Source: Bradyrhizobium sp. CCBAU 51627
Lineage (GTDB): Bacteria > Pseudomonadota > Alphaproteobacteria > Rhizobiales > Xanthobacteraceae
Reading direction: 5' to 3'
Length of the DNA stretch: 64,000 bases
Assembly: GCF_028128765.1 (NCBI RefSeq)
Contig: NZ_LBJG01000005.1
Coordinates: forward strand, 496,001 to 560,000
The first letter of the stretch is position 1. Every line of letters begins with the position of its first letter. The notes beneath the pieces were generated by a model. That model was not told where the DNA came from. It worked only from the letters and a program-made list of their open reading frames with translations, and did not search any database. This document shows, one piece after another, positions 36,770 to 44,774 of this stretch. Both the position numbers and the translations under genes were made by a program.

Positions 36770-36849
36770 CGCGTCGCCTTGTTTTGAGCACGATTTGGGC
36801 AGCAATTCGCGATGCTGGGGGCGCTGCTATCCGCTATCGGGGGCCGGCG

Positions 36850-37503
36850 GTGCCAAGAGTTTCATTCGCACTTTTCGTTGTCGCCTTGCTGCCGCTCGGC
36901 GGCTGTATGCAGGCTACATTGTCGCCGTCGACCGACGCGAGCATGACGCCGCGCGATCGGCAATTGCTCGCGCACGTGCCTTACGCTCAGGCGAACGTGC
37001 CTGAGCAATATCTCCGTCACATCGTGGATTATCCGCGCAAGGAGCAGCCGGGTACCATCCTGGTCGATACCGATGCGCGCTATCTCTATTACGTGCTGCC
37101 GGACGGCAAGGCGATCCGCTACGGCGTTGCGGTCGGCGAGGAGGCAATGGCCTTCTCAGGCGTTGCGCGCGTCGGCCGCATGGCGGAATGGCCGGACTGG
37201 GTGCCGACGCCAGAAATTCAGGCGCGGCTCGGGCCCTATCCGGCGCGCGTGCCCGGCGGCCCCGCCAATCCGCTGGGGGCACGCGGCATCTATCTCTATG
37301 CCGGCAACAAGGACACGCTCTATCGCATCCACGGCACCAACCAGCCGGAATATATCGGCCAGGCGATCTCGTCGGGTTGCATCCGGATGCGCAACGAAGA
37401 CGTCATAGATCTGTTCGACCGGGTGAAGCTCAACGCTACCGTCGTGGTCCTGCCGCCAGGGCAGAGCGCGCAGGTCGAGGCAGGGCCGAGCTGGCGCGGG
37501 TGA
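36850..37503 (+). CDS. L,D-transpeptidase (YkuD family), lipoprotein
   Basis: A 217-aa cell-wall enzyme that makes 3-3 peptidoglycan cross-links or attaches proteins to the wall. VSFALFVVALLPLGGC is a lipoprotein signal with lipobox LGGC (Cys about residue 19). The YkuD domain carries HGTNQPEYIGQAISSGCIRM, with the catalytic His and Cys. The frame begins at a TTG at 36784, but GTG 36850 has GGGGG at 6-nt spacing and starts the lipoprotein signal. Confidence 0.92.
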   Translation: MPRVSFALFVVALLPLGGCMQATLSPSTDASMTPRDRQLLAHVPYAQANVPEQYLRHIVDYPRKEQPGTILVDTDARYLYYVLPDGKAIRYGVAVGEEAMAFSGVARVGRMAEWPDWVPTPEIQARLGPYPARVPGGPANPLGARGIYLYAGNKDTLYRIHGTNQPEYIGQAISSGCIRMRNEDVIDLFDRVKLNATVVVLPPGQSAQVEAGPSWRG

Positions 37504-37657
37504 GATGACCGAGCTGACCTGTCACCAGCGCATCACCGAAGCTTGAATCACGGGACCGCGGCGATCGACGACTCGGCCGCCACCAAGGTGAATTGCTTCA
37601 CAGGCGCCTGGCCCCGTTTGCGCTATGTCTCAATGGCTCGTTGCCATTGGAGGCATC

Positions 37658-37879
37658 ATGCAAAGATATCCTGATGAATTGAACGAGAATGAGCGTCGCG
37701 TTGTGCGCAAGTGGCGTTTGGCCACCCTCGGTTTCTACGGGTCGATTTTGGCGGGATTGGCGCTGTACGCGGCCTTGCACTGGACTCCCGAGGCGAATTT
37801 TGCCTCGGTCAATTCCGTAGCCCAGGCCAAGCTCGCGGGTGCGTCGGGCAGTGACGGACGCGCGCCGTTCCGGCCTTAA
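37658..37879 (+). CDS. Small single-span membrane protein
   Basis: A 73-aa protein: a charged N-terminal segment (DELNENERRVVRKWRLA), one membrane helix (LGFYGSILAGLALYAALHW, about 26-44) and a short Ala/Ser-rich tail. GGAGG lies just ahead of ATG 37658; an in-frame start at 37625 is less likely. It overlaps the next gene tail to tail by 4 bp. Function unknown. Confidence 0.7.
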   Translation: MQRYPDELNENERRVVRKWRLATLGFYGSILAGLALYAALHWTPEANFASVNSVAQAKLAGASGSDGRAPFRP

Positions 37880-38307
37880 TTTTCAGGCCGCGCGATGCGC
37901 CATTGCAGCGTCGTGGCGTTCCCATTGGCATCGCCGGGCGCCTTGTCGGCAGGCGAGGTGTAGAGCGGCCGATAGCGGTACGCCCACATCTTGCTTCCGT
38001 CGTTGCGGCTGATCACGGTGAAGTCGCCGACAGCCTTGGCGTCGGCGGTCGCGGCCAGCGGGACCCAGCTCTCAGTGCACTTGCCGTTGCAGTTCGAGCT
38101 CTTGCCGTTGGTGTCGCGCTCATACGTATAGAGCGTCATGCCCTTGAGATCGACCAGCTTGGGACCCTGCTTGGTCAGGACCACCTTCGCCGGTGCGGTT
38201 GTCGCCTCGGGCTTGGGTGGAGGAGGGGCATCGCTACCGTGGCCGTTGGCGAGGACGGGAACGGTCGAGAGCGCGATGGCTGCGGCCGCGATGGTGAACC
38301 TGAACAT
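37876..38307 (-). CDS. Secreted COG4315-type repeat protein (PF03640-like)
   Basis: A 143-aa exported protein. The signal peptide is MFRFTIAAAAIALSTVPVLA. The mature part has a Pro/Lys linker and then the repeat core with GMTLYTYERDTNGKSSNCNG and CTESWVPLAA, whose pattern of Tyr, Asp and two Cys matches the secreted-repeat family found in many proteobacteria. Function unknown. A CtrA box lies 24 bp upstream at 38331-38345. ATG 38307 is chosen because it begins the signal peptide. Confidence 0.85.
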   Translation of the reverse strand: MFRFTIAAAAIALSTVPVLANGHGSDAPPPPKPEATTAPAKVVLTKQGPKLVDLKGMTLYTYERDTNGKSSNCNGKCTESWVPLAATADAKAVGDFTVISRNDGSKMWAYRYRPLYTSPADKAPGDANGNATTLQWRIARPEN

Positions 38308-38330
38308 CCGAAACTCCCGACCAGGCAAAG

Positions 38331-38345
38331 TTAATGCCGCGTTAA
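38331..38345. promoter_or_regulatory. CtrA box upstream of the secreted repeat protein gene
   Basis: TTAA-TGCCGCG-TTAA is an exact match to TTAA-N7-TTAA, 24 bp upstream of the ATG at 38307. At this short distance CtrA would more likely repress than activate, unless the transcription start lies very close to the ATG. Confidence 0.55.
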
Positions 38346-38475
38346 GCGCAGAAGGTTGCCGACCGTAACAGCCGAAGGTTAGTTCCAGGTTTCGCAGGTC
38401 CGCGACATCTCCTGATAGAAATACGGGGTTCAGGCTTCTTGACGCGAAGCGGTATCGACTCCGTTCGAAAACGTT

Positions 38476-38940
38476 CTATGCCAATGTCTGGCGCAGCGGG
38501 GCGCGGCTGAGCTCATTGCCGGCCGCAATGGCCTTGCGGAGCAGTCGCATCAATTCCTCGCCCTCCTTGGCGCTGAGCCCTCGCAGCATGATGCGCTGAG
38601 CGGACTCGACCGCCGGCGTGATCTTGCGCAGCGTGCGGCGGCCCTCGTCGGTGATCTCGAGCTCTCGGGCGCGCCGGTCGCGCGGACTGGCGCGCCGCTC
38701 GATCAGGTTCTTCTGCACCAGACGATCGATCACGCCGGTGATGGTCGTGCGATCGTAAGCGATCAGGCCTGCGAGCGTCACCTGATCGAGCCCGGGATTG
38801 GCCTTGATGGTCGCAAGCGCTGCGTATTGCACCGGCGTGAGGTCGAAGCCGGCTTCGCCGACCTCGGCCAGGAACACGGCGACCGCGATCTGCTGGAAAC
38901 GCCGCGCCAGATGGCCAGGCATGTCATTGTTGTCTTTCAC
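38476..38940 (-). CDS. MarR-family transcriptional regulator
   Basis: A 154-aa winged-helix regulator. The HTH GLIAYDRTTITGVIDRLVQK (about residues 58-77) and the wing with RRASPRDRRARELEITDEGR are characteristic. MarR proteins usually respond to aromatic acids. It is divergent from the aromatic hydroxylase gene at 39042, with a 19-bp palindrome in between, so it probably represses that gene and itself until an aromatic substrate binds. Confidence 0.93.
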   Translation of the reverse strand: MKDNNDMPGHLARRFQQIAVAVFLAEVGEAGFDLTPVQYAALATIKANPGLDQVTLAGLIAYDRTTITGVIDRLVQKNLIERRASPRDRRARELEITDEGRRTLRKITPAVESAQRIMLRGLSAKEGEELMRLLRKAIAAGNELSRAPLRQTLA

Positions 38941-38984
38941 CGAATTCTCCTTGGCGATGGGGACGGCGGCGCATCATTGACAAG

Positions 38985-39003
38985 TATACTGATAGTCAGC
39001 ATA
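38985..39003. promoter_or_regulatory. Candidate MarR operator
   Basis: TATACTGA-TAG-TCAGCATA, an inverted repeat with seven of eight arm positions matched, lies between the divergent marR and hydroxylase genes. A second ATACTGAT half-site follows at once (39001-39008). Confidence 0.65.
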
Positions 39004-39041
39004 CTGATCAATATTGAAAGACGTCGACGGGAGAGGTGCTC

Positions 39042-40964
39042 ATGCAATTCCATCTCAATGGCTTCCAGCCGGGCGATCCTGAAATTGCCGATCCCGCCGA
39101 GCGCATTCCGGTTCCCGGTGCTTTGGGCGCGGTACCCGACGAGGTCGATGTCCTCATCGTCGGCTGCGGCCCCGCCGGCTTGACGCTGGCGGCCCAGCTC
39201 GCGCAATTCGGCGACATCAAGACCTGCATTGTCGAGCAGAAGCCGGGCCGGCTCCTGGTCGGTCAGGCCGACGGCATCGCCTGTCGTACCATGGAGATGT
39301 TTCACGCCTTTGGCTTCAGCGAGCGCGTGCTGAAGGAAGCCTATTGGGTCAATGAGACGACGTTCTGGAAGCCGGACGAGCGGGCGCCGGAGAAGATCGT
39401 CCGCAGCGGCAGGGTGCAGGACGTCGAGGACGGACTGTCGGAATTTCCGCACGTCATCCTCAACCAGGCGCGAATTCATGACGACTTTCTCGACGTCATG
39501 CGCAAATCACAGGCCAAGCTCGAGCCCTATTATGGAAGACGCCTGCTCGACCTCCAGGTCGATCAGGCCGCAGTTCCCGCCGCTCACGCCGTGACCGTGC
39601 GTCTTGAGCGCATCGACGGCGCGCACGCGGGCAAGGTCGAGACCATCAAGGCGCGCTACGTCGTCGGTTGCGACGGCGCGCGCAGCACGGTGCGCAAGTC
39701 GATCGGCCGCGAGCTGCACGGCGATTCCGCCAACCACGCCTGGGGCGTGATGGATGTGCTGGCAATAACCGACTTTCCCGATATCCGCTTCAAGACGCTG
39801 ATCCAGTCGGCGAAGGACGGTAGCCTTCTCATCATCCCCCGCGAAGGCGGCTATATGGTCCGCATCTATGTCGAGCTGGCCAAGCTGGACGTCGGCGAGC
39901 GCGTCGCCAACCGCAACATCACGGCCGAAGACGTGATTGCGAAGGCGCAACGGATCCTGAAGCCGCATAGGCTCGAAGTGAAGGAGATCGCCTGGTGGTC
40001 GGTCTATGAGATCGGCCAGCGCCTCACCAACAAGTTCGACGACGTGCCGGAAGGGGAGATCGCAACGCGGCAGCCGCGCATCTTCATCGCCGGCGATGCC
40101 TGCCATACGCACAGCCCCAAGGCCGGGCAGGGCATGAACGTCTCGATGCAGGATGCGTTCAATCTCGGCTGGAAGCTCGCCGCCGTGCTGCGCAAGCAAT
40201 GTGCGCCGAGCCTGCTGCACTCCTATTCAGCCGAGCGGCAGGCAGTGGCGAAGGAACTGATCGACTTCGATCGTGAATGGGCCGGGATCCTGGCCTCGGC
40301 GGCCAAAGCCGGAGGCGCTGACGCGGCGAAGACGCAGGACTATTTTGTCAGGCACGGCCGTTACACCGCGGGCACCGCGACCCATTACGGGCCGTCGATC
40401 CTGACCGGCGCGGCCTCGCATCAGCATCTCGCGCAGGGCCTGGTGATTGGCAAACGATTCCACTCTGCGCCGGTCATCCGACTCGGAGACGCCAAGCCGG
40501 TGCATCTCGGCCACGCGGCGCAAGCGGACGGCCGTTTCCGCATCTATGCGTTTTCTCCCGCCGAAAATCCCGCGGCATCGAGCTCCGCTATTCGTGCTTT
40601 GTGCAATTTCCTCGCCGAGGCCGAGGAATCGCCGATCCGGCGATACACGCCCAGAAGCTCCGACATCGACAGTGTCATCGACCTGCGCGCGGTGTTTCAG
40701 CAGGATCATCGTGAGCTCGCGATCGAGGCGATGCCGCCTATGTTGCGCCCGAGCAAGGGCCGTTACGGCTTGTACGACTACGAAAAGATGTTCTGCCCGG
40801 ACCTCAAGGGCGGCCACGATGTCTTCACGATGCGAGGTATCGATCGGACGGTCGGCTGCATGGTCGTGGTGCGGCCGGACCAATATGTCGCGCAGGTGTT
40901 GCCGCTCAGGGATTTTGCGGCGCTGGCAGCCTATTTCGACGGCTTCATGTTACGGGTGAAGTGA
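39042..40964 (+). CDS. FAD-dependent aromatic hydroxylase, 3-hydroxybenzoate 4-monooxygenase / phenol 2-monooxygenase type
   Basis: A 640-aa flavoprotein that probably hydroxylates a phenolic ring using NAD(P)H and O2. It has the FAD-binding GxGxxG motif VLIVGCGPAGLTLAAQ (about 38-53), the DG motif in YVVGCDGARSTVR and the second FAD motif in RIFIAGDACHTHSPKAGQG, followed by the thioredoxin-like C-terminal domain of the phenol hydroxylase group. The length matches MobA/PheA enzymes. The ATG at 39042 follows GAGAGG. Divergent MarR gene and operator suggest induction by the aromatic substrate. No ring-cleavage genes are nearby. Confidence 0.9.
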   Translation: MQFHLNGFQPGDPEIADPAERIPVPGALGAVPDEVDVLIVGCGPAGLTLAAQLAQFGDIKTCIVEQKPGRLLVGQADGIACRTMEMFHAFGFSERVLKEAYWVNETTFWKPDERAPEKIVRSGRVQDVEDGLSEFPHVILNQARIHDDFLDVMRKSQAKLEPYYGRRLLDLQVDQAAVPAAHAVTVRLERIDGAHAGKVETIKARYVVGCDGARSTVRKSIGRELHGDSANHAWGVMDVLAITDFPDIRFKTLIQSAKDGSLLIIPREGGYMVRIYVELAKLDVGERVANRNITAEDVIAKAQRILKPHRLEVKEIAWWSVYEIGQRLTNKFDDVPEGEIATRQPRIFIAGDACHTHSPKAGQGMNVSMQDAFNLGWKLAAVLRKQCAPSLLHSYSAERQAVAKELIDFDREWAGILASAAKAGGADAAKTQDYFVRHGRYTAGTATHYGPSILTGAASHQHLAQGLVIGKRFHSAPVIRLGDAKPVHLGHAAQADGRFRIYAFSPAENPAASSSAIRALCNFLAEAEESPIRRYTPRSSDIDSVIDLRAVFQQDHRELAIEAMPPMLRPSKGRYGLYDYEKMFCPDLKGGHDVFTMRGIDRTVGCMVVVRPDQYVAQVLPLRDFAALAAYFDGFMLRVK

Positions 40965-41057
40965 GCCTTTGCTCCGCCGATGAATGGCGGATGAATATTG
41001 AACCGCGCGCGGCATGGGGCGCTTCTCAATCTTTTGGCTGATGCGAGGCTTGTGAGC

Positions 41058-41083
41058 GGAACGCTTTATTCCGCTCGCGCGTT
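41058..41083 (+). promoter_or_regulatory. Sigma-EcfG (general stress) promoter
   Basis: GGAAC at 41058-41062 and CGTT at 41080-41083, spacer 17 nt. Transcription would start near 41090, about 19 nt before the ATG at 41109. The same bases also form a palindrome (GGAACGC ... GCGTTCC), so a protein-binding operator is an alternative reading. Confidence 0.65.
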
Positions 41084-41108
41084 CCGCCTCTCAGAGGAGG
41101 ACTTCGCC

Positions 41109-42089
41109 ATGAGACTGAAAACCGCTTTACTTGCAGCATCGCTGCTCGCCCCGACGGCCGCATTGGCCGCCCCGGGTATCGTCACCGTCTCGACCGGTCT
41201 GCGCGCCGGGCCGGGGGCGGGCTTTCCCCTGGTCGATCGCATTCCCGAGGGCGCTCGCGTCAACATCCATGGCTGCCTGCGTGGCGATGCCTGGTGCGAT
41301 GTGAGCTTCTCCGATGATCGCGGCTGGGTATCGTCGCAATACCTCGAATATCTCTATCGCAATCACTACGTCTATCTGCCGGACTATGTCGATGAGATCG
41401 ACGTGCCGATCGTCCCCTTCGTGCTGAGCTCGTACTGGTCGAGCTATTATGAGGGACGTCCGTGGTATCGTCGCCACGCTTACTGGGATAGCTACTGGAC
41501 TTCCCACGAACGCTTCGCGACGCGGCTGACGATCGACCCGCGTGCCGCTCGGATCGGTCGTGCGGCCACGCGTGACGCTGCAGTCGCGCTCGACCGCGAA
41601 GGCATCCACGGCAAGGGCAATGTCAACGCCGCCGCCGCGATCTCCGGACGGGATGCTGCGACCGCACGGGGTAACGCAGCCGTCACAAAGCACGCCGCCG
41701 CAGTGACAGCCGCTCGAACGGGCGCCGGGCGAAGCGAACGCATCGCGCATGAGCGCACCGCGGTGCAGACGCGCAATCCCCGTGATGCGCAGGCGCGCAT
41801 GATGCACGAGCCGGCCGCTGCTCACGCCGCGGTGCATGCGCAGCCGATGGCACGGGCGCATGAAGCGCCACGCGTGTCAGCCGCTCCGGCGGCCCGGCCT
41901 GCGATGCCGCATATGGCTCAGCCGAACGTCAGCCATGGTGCGCCGATGAATGCGCATGCGCAGATGCCGACACCGCGCGCGGCTGCACCTGCGCCGCATC
42001 CGGCTGGCGGTGGTGGCGCTCCGCATGTCAACGCTGCTCCGCATGTCAACGCTGCCCCGCATGGCGGCGGGCCCCAGAAGCATCAGTGA
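41109..42089 (+). CDS. Secreted SH3-domain protein with long Ala/His/Pro-rich tail
   Basis: A 326-aa exported protein. The signal peptide MRLKTALLAASLLAPTAALA is followed by a bacterial SH3 domain (about 22-80: VSTGLRAGPGAGFPLVDRIP, CDVSFSDDRGWVSSQYLEY). Next comes a Tyr/Trp-rich stretch (about 85-140) and a low-complexity Ala/His/Pro tail of about 185 residues with short repeats such as APHVNAAPHVNAAPHGGG. It probably binds the cell wall. GGAGG lies ahead of the ATG. Sigma-EcfG promoter upstream, terminator downstream: a monocistronic stress gene. Confidence 0.85.
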   Translation: MRLKTALLAASLLAPTAALAAPGIVTVSTGLRAGPGAGFPLVDRIPEGARVNIHGCLRGDAWCDVSFSDDRGWVSSQYLEYLYRNHYVYLPDYVDEIDVPIVPFVLSSYWSSYYEGRPWYRRHAYWDSYWTSHERFATRLTIDPRAARIGRAATRDAAVALDREGIHGKGNVNAAAAISGRDAATARGNAAVTKHAAAVTAARTGAGRSERIAHERTAVQTRNPRDAQARMMHEPAAAHAAVHAQPMARAHEAPRVSAAPAARPAMPHMAQPNVSHGAPMNAHAQMPTPRAAAPAPHPAGGGGAPHVNAAPHVNAAPHGGGPQKHQ

Positions 42090-42094
42090 TCCTG

Positions 42095-42123
42095 AAAGCC
42101 CGGCCTTCGTGCCGGGCTTTTTT
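42095..42123 (+). terminator. Strong Rho-independent terminator
   Basis: Stem AAAGCCCGGC / GCCGGGCTTT (10 bp, perfect), loop CTTCGT, then TTT. It ends the SH3-domain gene transcript. Confidence 0.92.
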
Positions 42124-42253
42124 CTTGGCCTGGGCCCAGTTCCGTGCGCGTACAATTTAAGAAGGTTCTTCGCGGGCAGATTTCATCGATCGTAAGATGT
42201 CTACCCAAAGATGTAAACATCCACTCGGGGCAGCGGGGCACGGGAGGATGAAG

Positions 42254-42532
42254 ATGAGACAAAGCCAGGCGGAGACGCGCCGCCAGAATGTCGCGAAGCG
42301 TTCGATGACCAAAGAGGCCAAGCAACTGGCCGGACTGATTGCCGGCTTGCGCAAATCGCTCGACGGCATCCACAAGGAGCGGATGAGCAAGAAACTCTCC
42401 GGCGCCGAGATAGGCCTGCTGGACGAGCGTCGCAACAATTTGCTGCTCACCATTGCCGCCCTGGACGACCGCCTGTCGGCTGTGCAGGGTCTGATTGATC
42501 TCGGACGGCCACATGTGATCCGCGTCCACTGA
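42254..42532 (+). CDS. Small basic coiled-coil protein
   Basis: A 92-aa, strongly basic, helical protein (MRQSQAETRRQNVAKRSMT start, then SKKLSGAEIGLLDERRNNLLL). The N-terminal half is rich in Arg, Lys and Gln, and the C-terminal half could form a coiled coil. ATG 42254 is chosen because GGGAGG lies 6 nt upstream; the ATG at 42248 is too close to it. I do not recognise a function. Confidence 0.6.
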   Translation: MRQSQAETRRQNVAKRSMTKEAKQLAGLIAGLRKSLDGIHKERMSKKLSGAEIGLLDERRNNLLLTIAALDDRLSAVQGLIDLGRPHVIRVH

Positions 42533-42548
42533 GCGGGTCCCCCGAGCG

Positions 42549-42692
42549 CTATCGGTTCCGTCGCGGCGGCGACGGGCCACAGCCGCTCCGCGCTGCATAG
42601 GGATTGTCCTGAGCGGCCTGTCCGGATGAGGTCGCGCGCACGTCCGTAAACCAGCTCCCGGCAAGCAGAATCGCATTCAAGACGCGGCGCAT
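42549..42692 (-). CDS. Possible small peptide with hydrophobic N-terminus
   Basis: A 47-aa frame beginning MRRVLNAILLAGSWFTDVRA, signal-like, with GGAG 7 nt before the ATG. The C-terminal half is Pro/Arg/Ser rich. It is convergent with the coiled-coil gene, 16 bp away. Short length means the call is tentative; without comparison it could be a chance frame. Confidence 0.35.
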   Translation of the reverse strand: MRRVLNAILLAGSWFTDVRATSSGQAAQDNPYAARSGCGPSPPRRNR

Positions 42693-42850
42693 GACTGATC
42701 TCCGTCGCCCGGCTGGAATCGGTGTCGGCGGCACAATGCTGCCGCGGTGGGCACCAAATTGCCACGCTCCCGGCGAATTGCCGCCAAAGCCCGCTGCCAC
42801 GACGAGAATGGGTGCAGGGCAACGCAGGGGATGCGAAATTGGCCTATATA

Positions 42851-43018
42851 ATGATCGCGGAACGCGACAATGAGAAGTACAGTTTTGCCCGCGAGAGCCG
42901 GTTGCTCATCGTGGCGAAAGCGAAGGTTTGGGCGAGCGAAGGCTGGCGGGTCGTCATCACCGATCAGAACGGCAAGGCCTACGCGCCGCCGGAATTCGAT
43001 CAGTTGCTGGCGGCGTGA
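42851..43018 (+). CDS. Small conserved-type hypothetical protein
   Basis: A 55-aa protein, MIAERDNEKYSFARESRLL then a KAKVWASEGWRVVITDQNGK segment with aromatic residues. Sequences of this type occur repeatedly as single small genes in Bradyrhizobium, to my memory, but no function is known. There is no clear ribosome site. The frame is open upstream without a better start. It ends 26 bp before the cytochrome-like gene on the same strand. Confidence 0.55.
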   Translation: MIAERDNEKYSFARESRLLIVAKAKVWASEGWRVVITDQNGKAYAPPEFDQLLAA

Positions 43019-43044
43019 CCGCAGGACGGGCTAGGGGGAAGACA

Positions 43045-43425
43045 TTGAGATCGCTCATCCGACGGGGGCGCGAAGTTATCGCGCCTCTGGTGATCCTTGG
43101 AACCGTTGCCGCATCGATCAGCGTGCTGACGTCGTCGCCTGCGTCCGCACAAAATCTCGACGCCGGCAAGTCGCCCGAAAAGCTGTTTGCGGATGGCTGC
43201 GCGACCTGCCATCGCAGCCCGCGGGGACTGGCGAAGGGACGCTACAGCCTGACGCTATCCTGGTTTCTCCAGGACCATTATTCGGCGGGCCCCGACACCG
43301 CCAAGGCACTCGCCGCCTATCTGGTATCCGTCGATACGCCGCCGCCAAGTGCTCCGGCGAAGCCTGGCGCAAAACCATCCAGATCCAAGCAGCGTCCACC
43401 CAAGCCGGTGCAAGGTCAGCAATAG
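43045..43425 (+). CDS. Secreted monohaem cytochrome c-like protein
   Basis: A 126-aa exported protein: basic N-terminus, signal helix (PLVILGTVAASISVLTSSPA, cleavage near ASA), then one haem-binding motif CATCH (about residues 65-69) in GCATCHRSPRGLAKG. A C-terminal Pro/Lys/Ala-rich tail follows. No clear distal Met ligand is seen, so haem ligation may be unusual. TTG 43045 with AGGGGGA upstream is the likely start; the frame continues to 42928 without one. Confidence 0.75.
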   Translation: MRSLIRRGREVIAPLVILGTVAASISVLTSSPASAQNLDAGKSPEKLFADGCATCHRSPRGLAKGRYSLTLSWFLQDHYSAGPDTAKALAAYLVSVDTPPPSAPAKPGAKPSRSKQRPPKPVQGQQ

Positions 43426-43468
43426 GAATCGCGGCTAGCGGCGCCGGCGTGGCGGCGTTTGCGGGGCA

Positions 43469-43813
43469 TCAATGCGCCATCGCCTGCGAGAACAGGTTGA
43501 TGACCACGACGCCTGATACGATCAGGGCGATGCCGACGAAGGCCGCGGCGTCCAGCATCTGGCGGAACAGCACGAAGGAGATGGTGGCGGTCAGGATAAT
43601 GCCGACCCCGCCCCAGATCGCATAGGCGATGCTCAGGGGAATGACCCGGATCGCGACCGATAGCGCATAGAACGAGACGACGTAGAACAGCACCATCGCC
43701 AGTGTCGGCCAGGGCCGTGTGAACTGCGCGGATTGTTGCAGGAGGGCGGACGCCGTCACCTCGAACACGATGGCGAGGGCAAGCGCGGCGTAGGAGGTGA
43801 AAGCAGACGTCAT
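43469..43813 (-). CDS. Small multidrug resistance (SMR) efflux protein
   Basis: A 114-aa inner-membrane protein with four helices, the EmrE/QacE family. The essential Glu lies in IVFEVTASALLQQS (Glu about residue 18, helix 1), and YAIWGGVGI (helix 3) has the conserved Trp and Gly. Proton-coupled export of cationic compounds by an antiparallel dimer is typical; guanidinium exporters (Gdx) share the fold, and the present sequence does not distinguish the two. It stands alone. Confidence 0.9.
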   Translation of the reverse strand: MTSAFTSYAALALAIVFEVTASALLQQSAQFTRPWPTLAMVLFYVVSFYALSVAIRVIPLSIAYAIWGGVGIILTATISFVLFRQMLDAAAFVGIALIVSGVVVINLFSQAMAH

Positions 43814-44015
43814 GGAGTTCTCGAGCGCGTGGCGCGCGAAAGATACTGCGCGATCGGTATGTCAGCACGCGCGACAAGGCTTTGCCGGGAATGGCTATCA
43901 TTTGTGAGTGACGAGCCTGCGACAGGATTGATGGCGCGAGCGGCGACGTGGTTAAGCCGCCCCGCGAGCAATCCGCGCGACGGCTCCGAGGTGCCGCAAG
44001 TCGTTCGAAGCGGTC

Positions 44016-44681
44016 CTAGTTGATCCGCACGGAAAGCTCGACGTCCTCGGCGAAGGGCGTCGACATGTACCCGTTGCCAGGCTTGCGGACGCGCACCAGG
44101 TAGTCCGGGCTGAAGTCCGCATTGTCGGCGACGATGATCGCGCCCGGCTTCAGGCGGTCTTCGACCAGATCTAGGATATCTGGGTAGAGGGCCTTGGCGC
44201 CGTCCAGCAGCACCAGATCGATCTGATCGGGCAGGTCGGCGCTCAGCGTTTTCAGCGCGTCGCCTTCACGGAATTCGACGAGATCGATCAGCCCGCCGGC
44301 CGAGAGATTTTCGCGGGCCCGCGCCGCCTTGGTCGGCTCGAACTCGCTGGTGATGAGGCGGCCGCCGCCGTTGTCGCGCAGGCCCGCGGCCAGGTGAAGG
44401 GTCGAGATGCCGAACGAAGTGCCGAACTCGACGATCACCTTCGCGCGCGAGCTGCGCGCCAGCATGTACAGCAACCGACCGGTTTCGCGCGAGACCGCGA
44501 GCGGTGCATCCTTCAGGCGTGCGTAGAGATCGCGGTAATCGGCTTTGCTTCGCATCATCCGCGCGCGGTCCGCGTCGCTCAAATCGCCGACGGCGGCTTG
44601 CGTTGTGCCGCTTGTTGCCTCGGCCTGGTCGAACAGGCGGTCCAGCAGCGGCGCAAGCGACGTGATTGTTGGGGTGGTCAT
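44016..44681 (-). CDS. SAM-dependent O-methyltransferase family protein
   Basis: A 221-aa class I methyltransferase. VIVEFGTSFGIST (about residues 82-94) is motif I for SAM binding, and LVLLDGAKALYPDIL with the VADNADFSPDYL segment resembles the catechol O-methyltransferase-like family, in which those Asp residues bind a divalent cation. The substrate is unknown. It is divergent from a TetR regulator with a long palindrome between, so expression is likely controlled by that repressor. Confidence 0.88.
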   Translation of the reverse strand: MTTPTITSLAPLLDRLFDQAEATSGTTQAAVGDLSDADRARMMRSKADYRDLYARLKDAPLAVSRETGRLLYMLARSSRAKVIVEFGTSFGISTLHLAAGLRDNGGGRLITSEFEPTKAARARENLSAGGLIDLVEFREGDALKTLSADLPDQIDLVLLDGAKALYPDILDLVEDRLKPGAIIVADNADFSPDYLVRVRKPGNGYMSTPFAEDVELSVRIN

Positions 44682-44723
44682 AGGGCGTCTCCAGAGTTCA
44701 AAGCGCGTGCTTGCGCGCGAGTT

Positions 44724-44749
44724 GAAATACGACTAATTCGTCGCATTTC
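44724..44749. promoter_or_regulatory. Candidate TetR operator between methyltransferase and tetR
   Basis: An imperfect 26-bp palindrome: left half GAAATACGACTAA, right half TTCGTCGCATTTC. Ten of thirteen positions pair and the remaining ones are close to symmetric. It lies centrally in the 93-bp divergent region. Confidence 0.65.
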
Positions 44750-44774
44750 CTATTCGCATTCCCCTGGGCGCGTC

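Noticed and set aside
38355..38386. GGAAC-N16-CGGT on the minus strand as a fourth sigma-EcfG promoter
   Set aside because: The -10 element deviates (CGGT instead of CGTT), so the match is not good enough.
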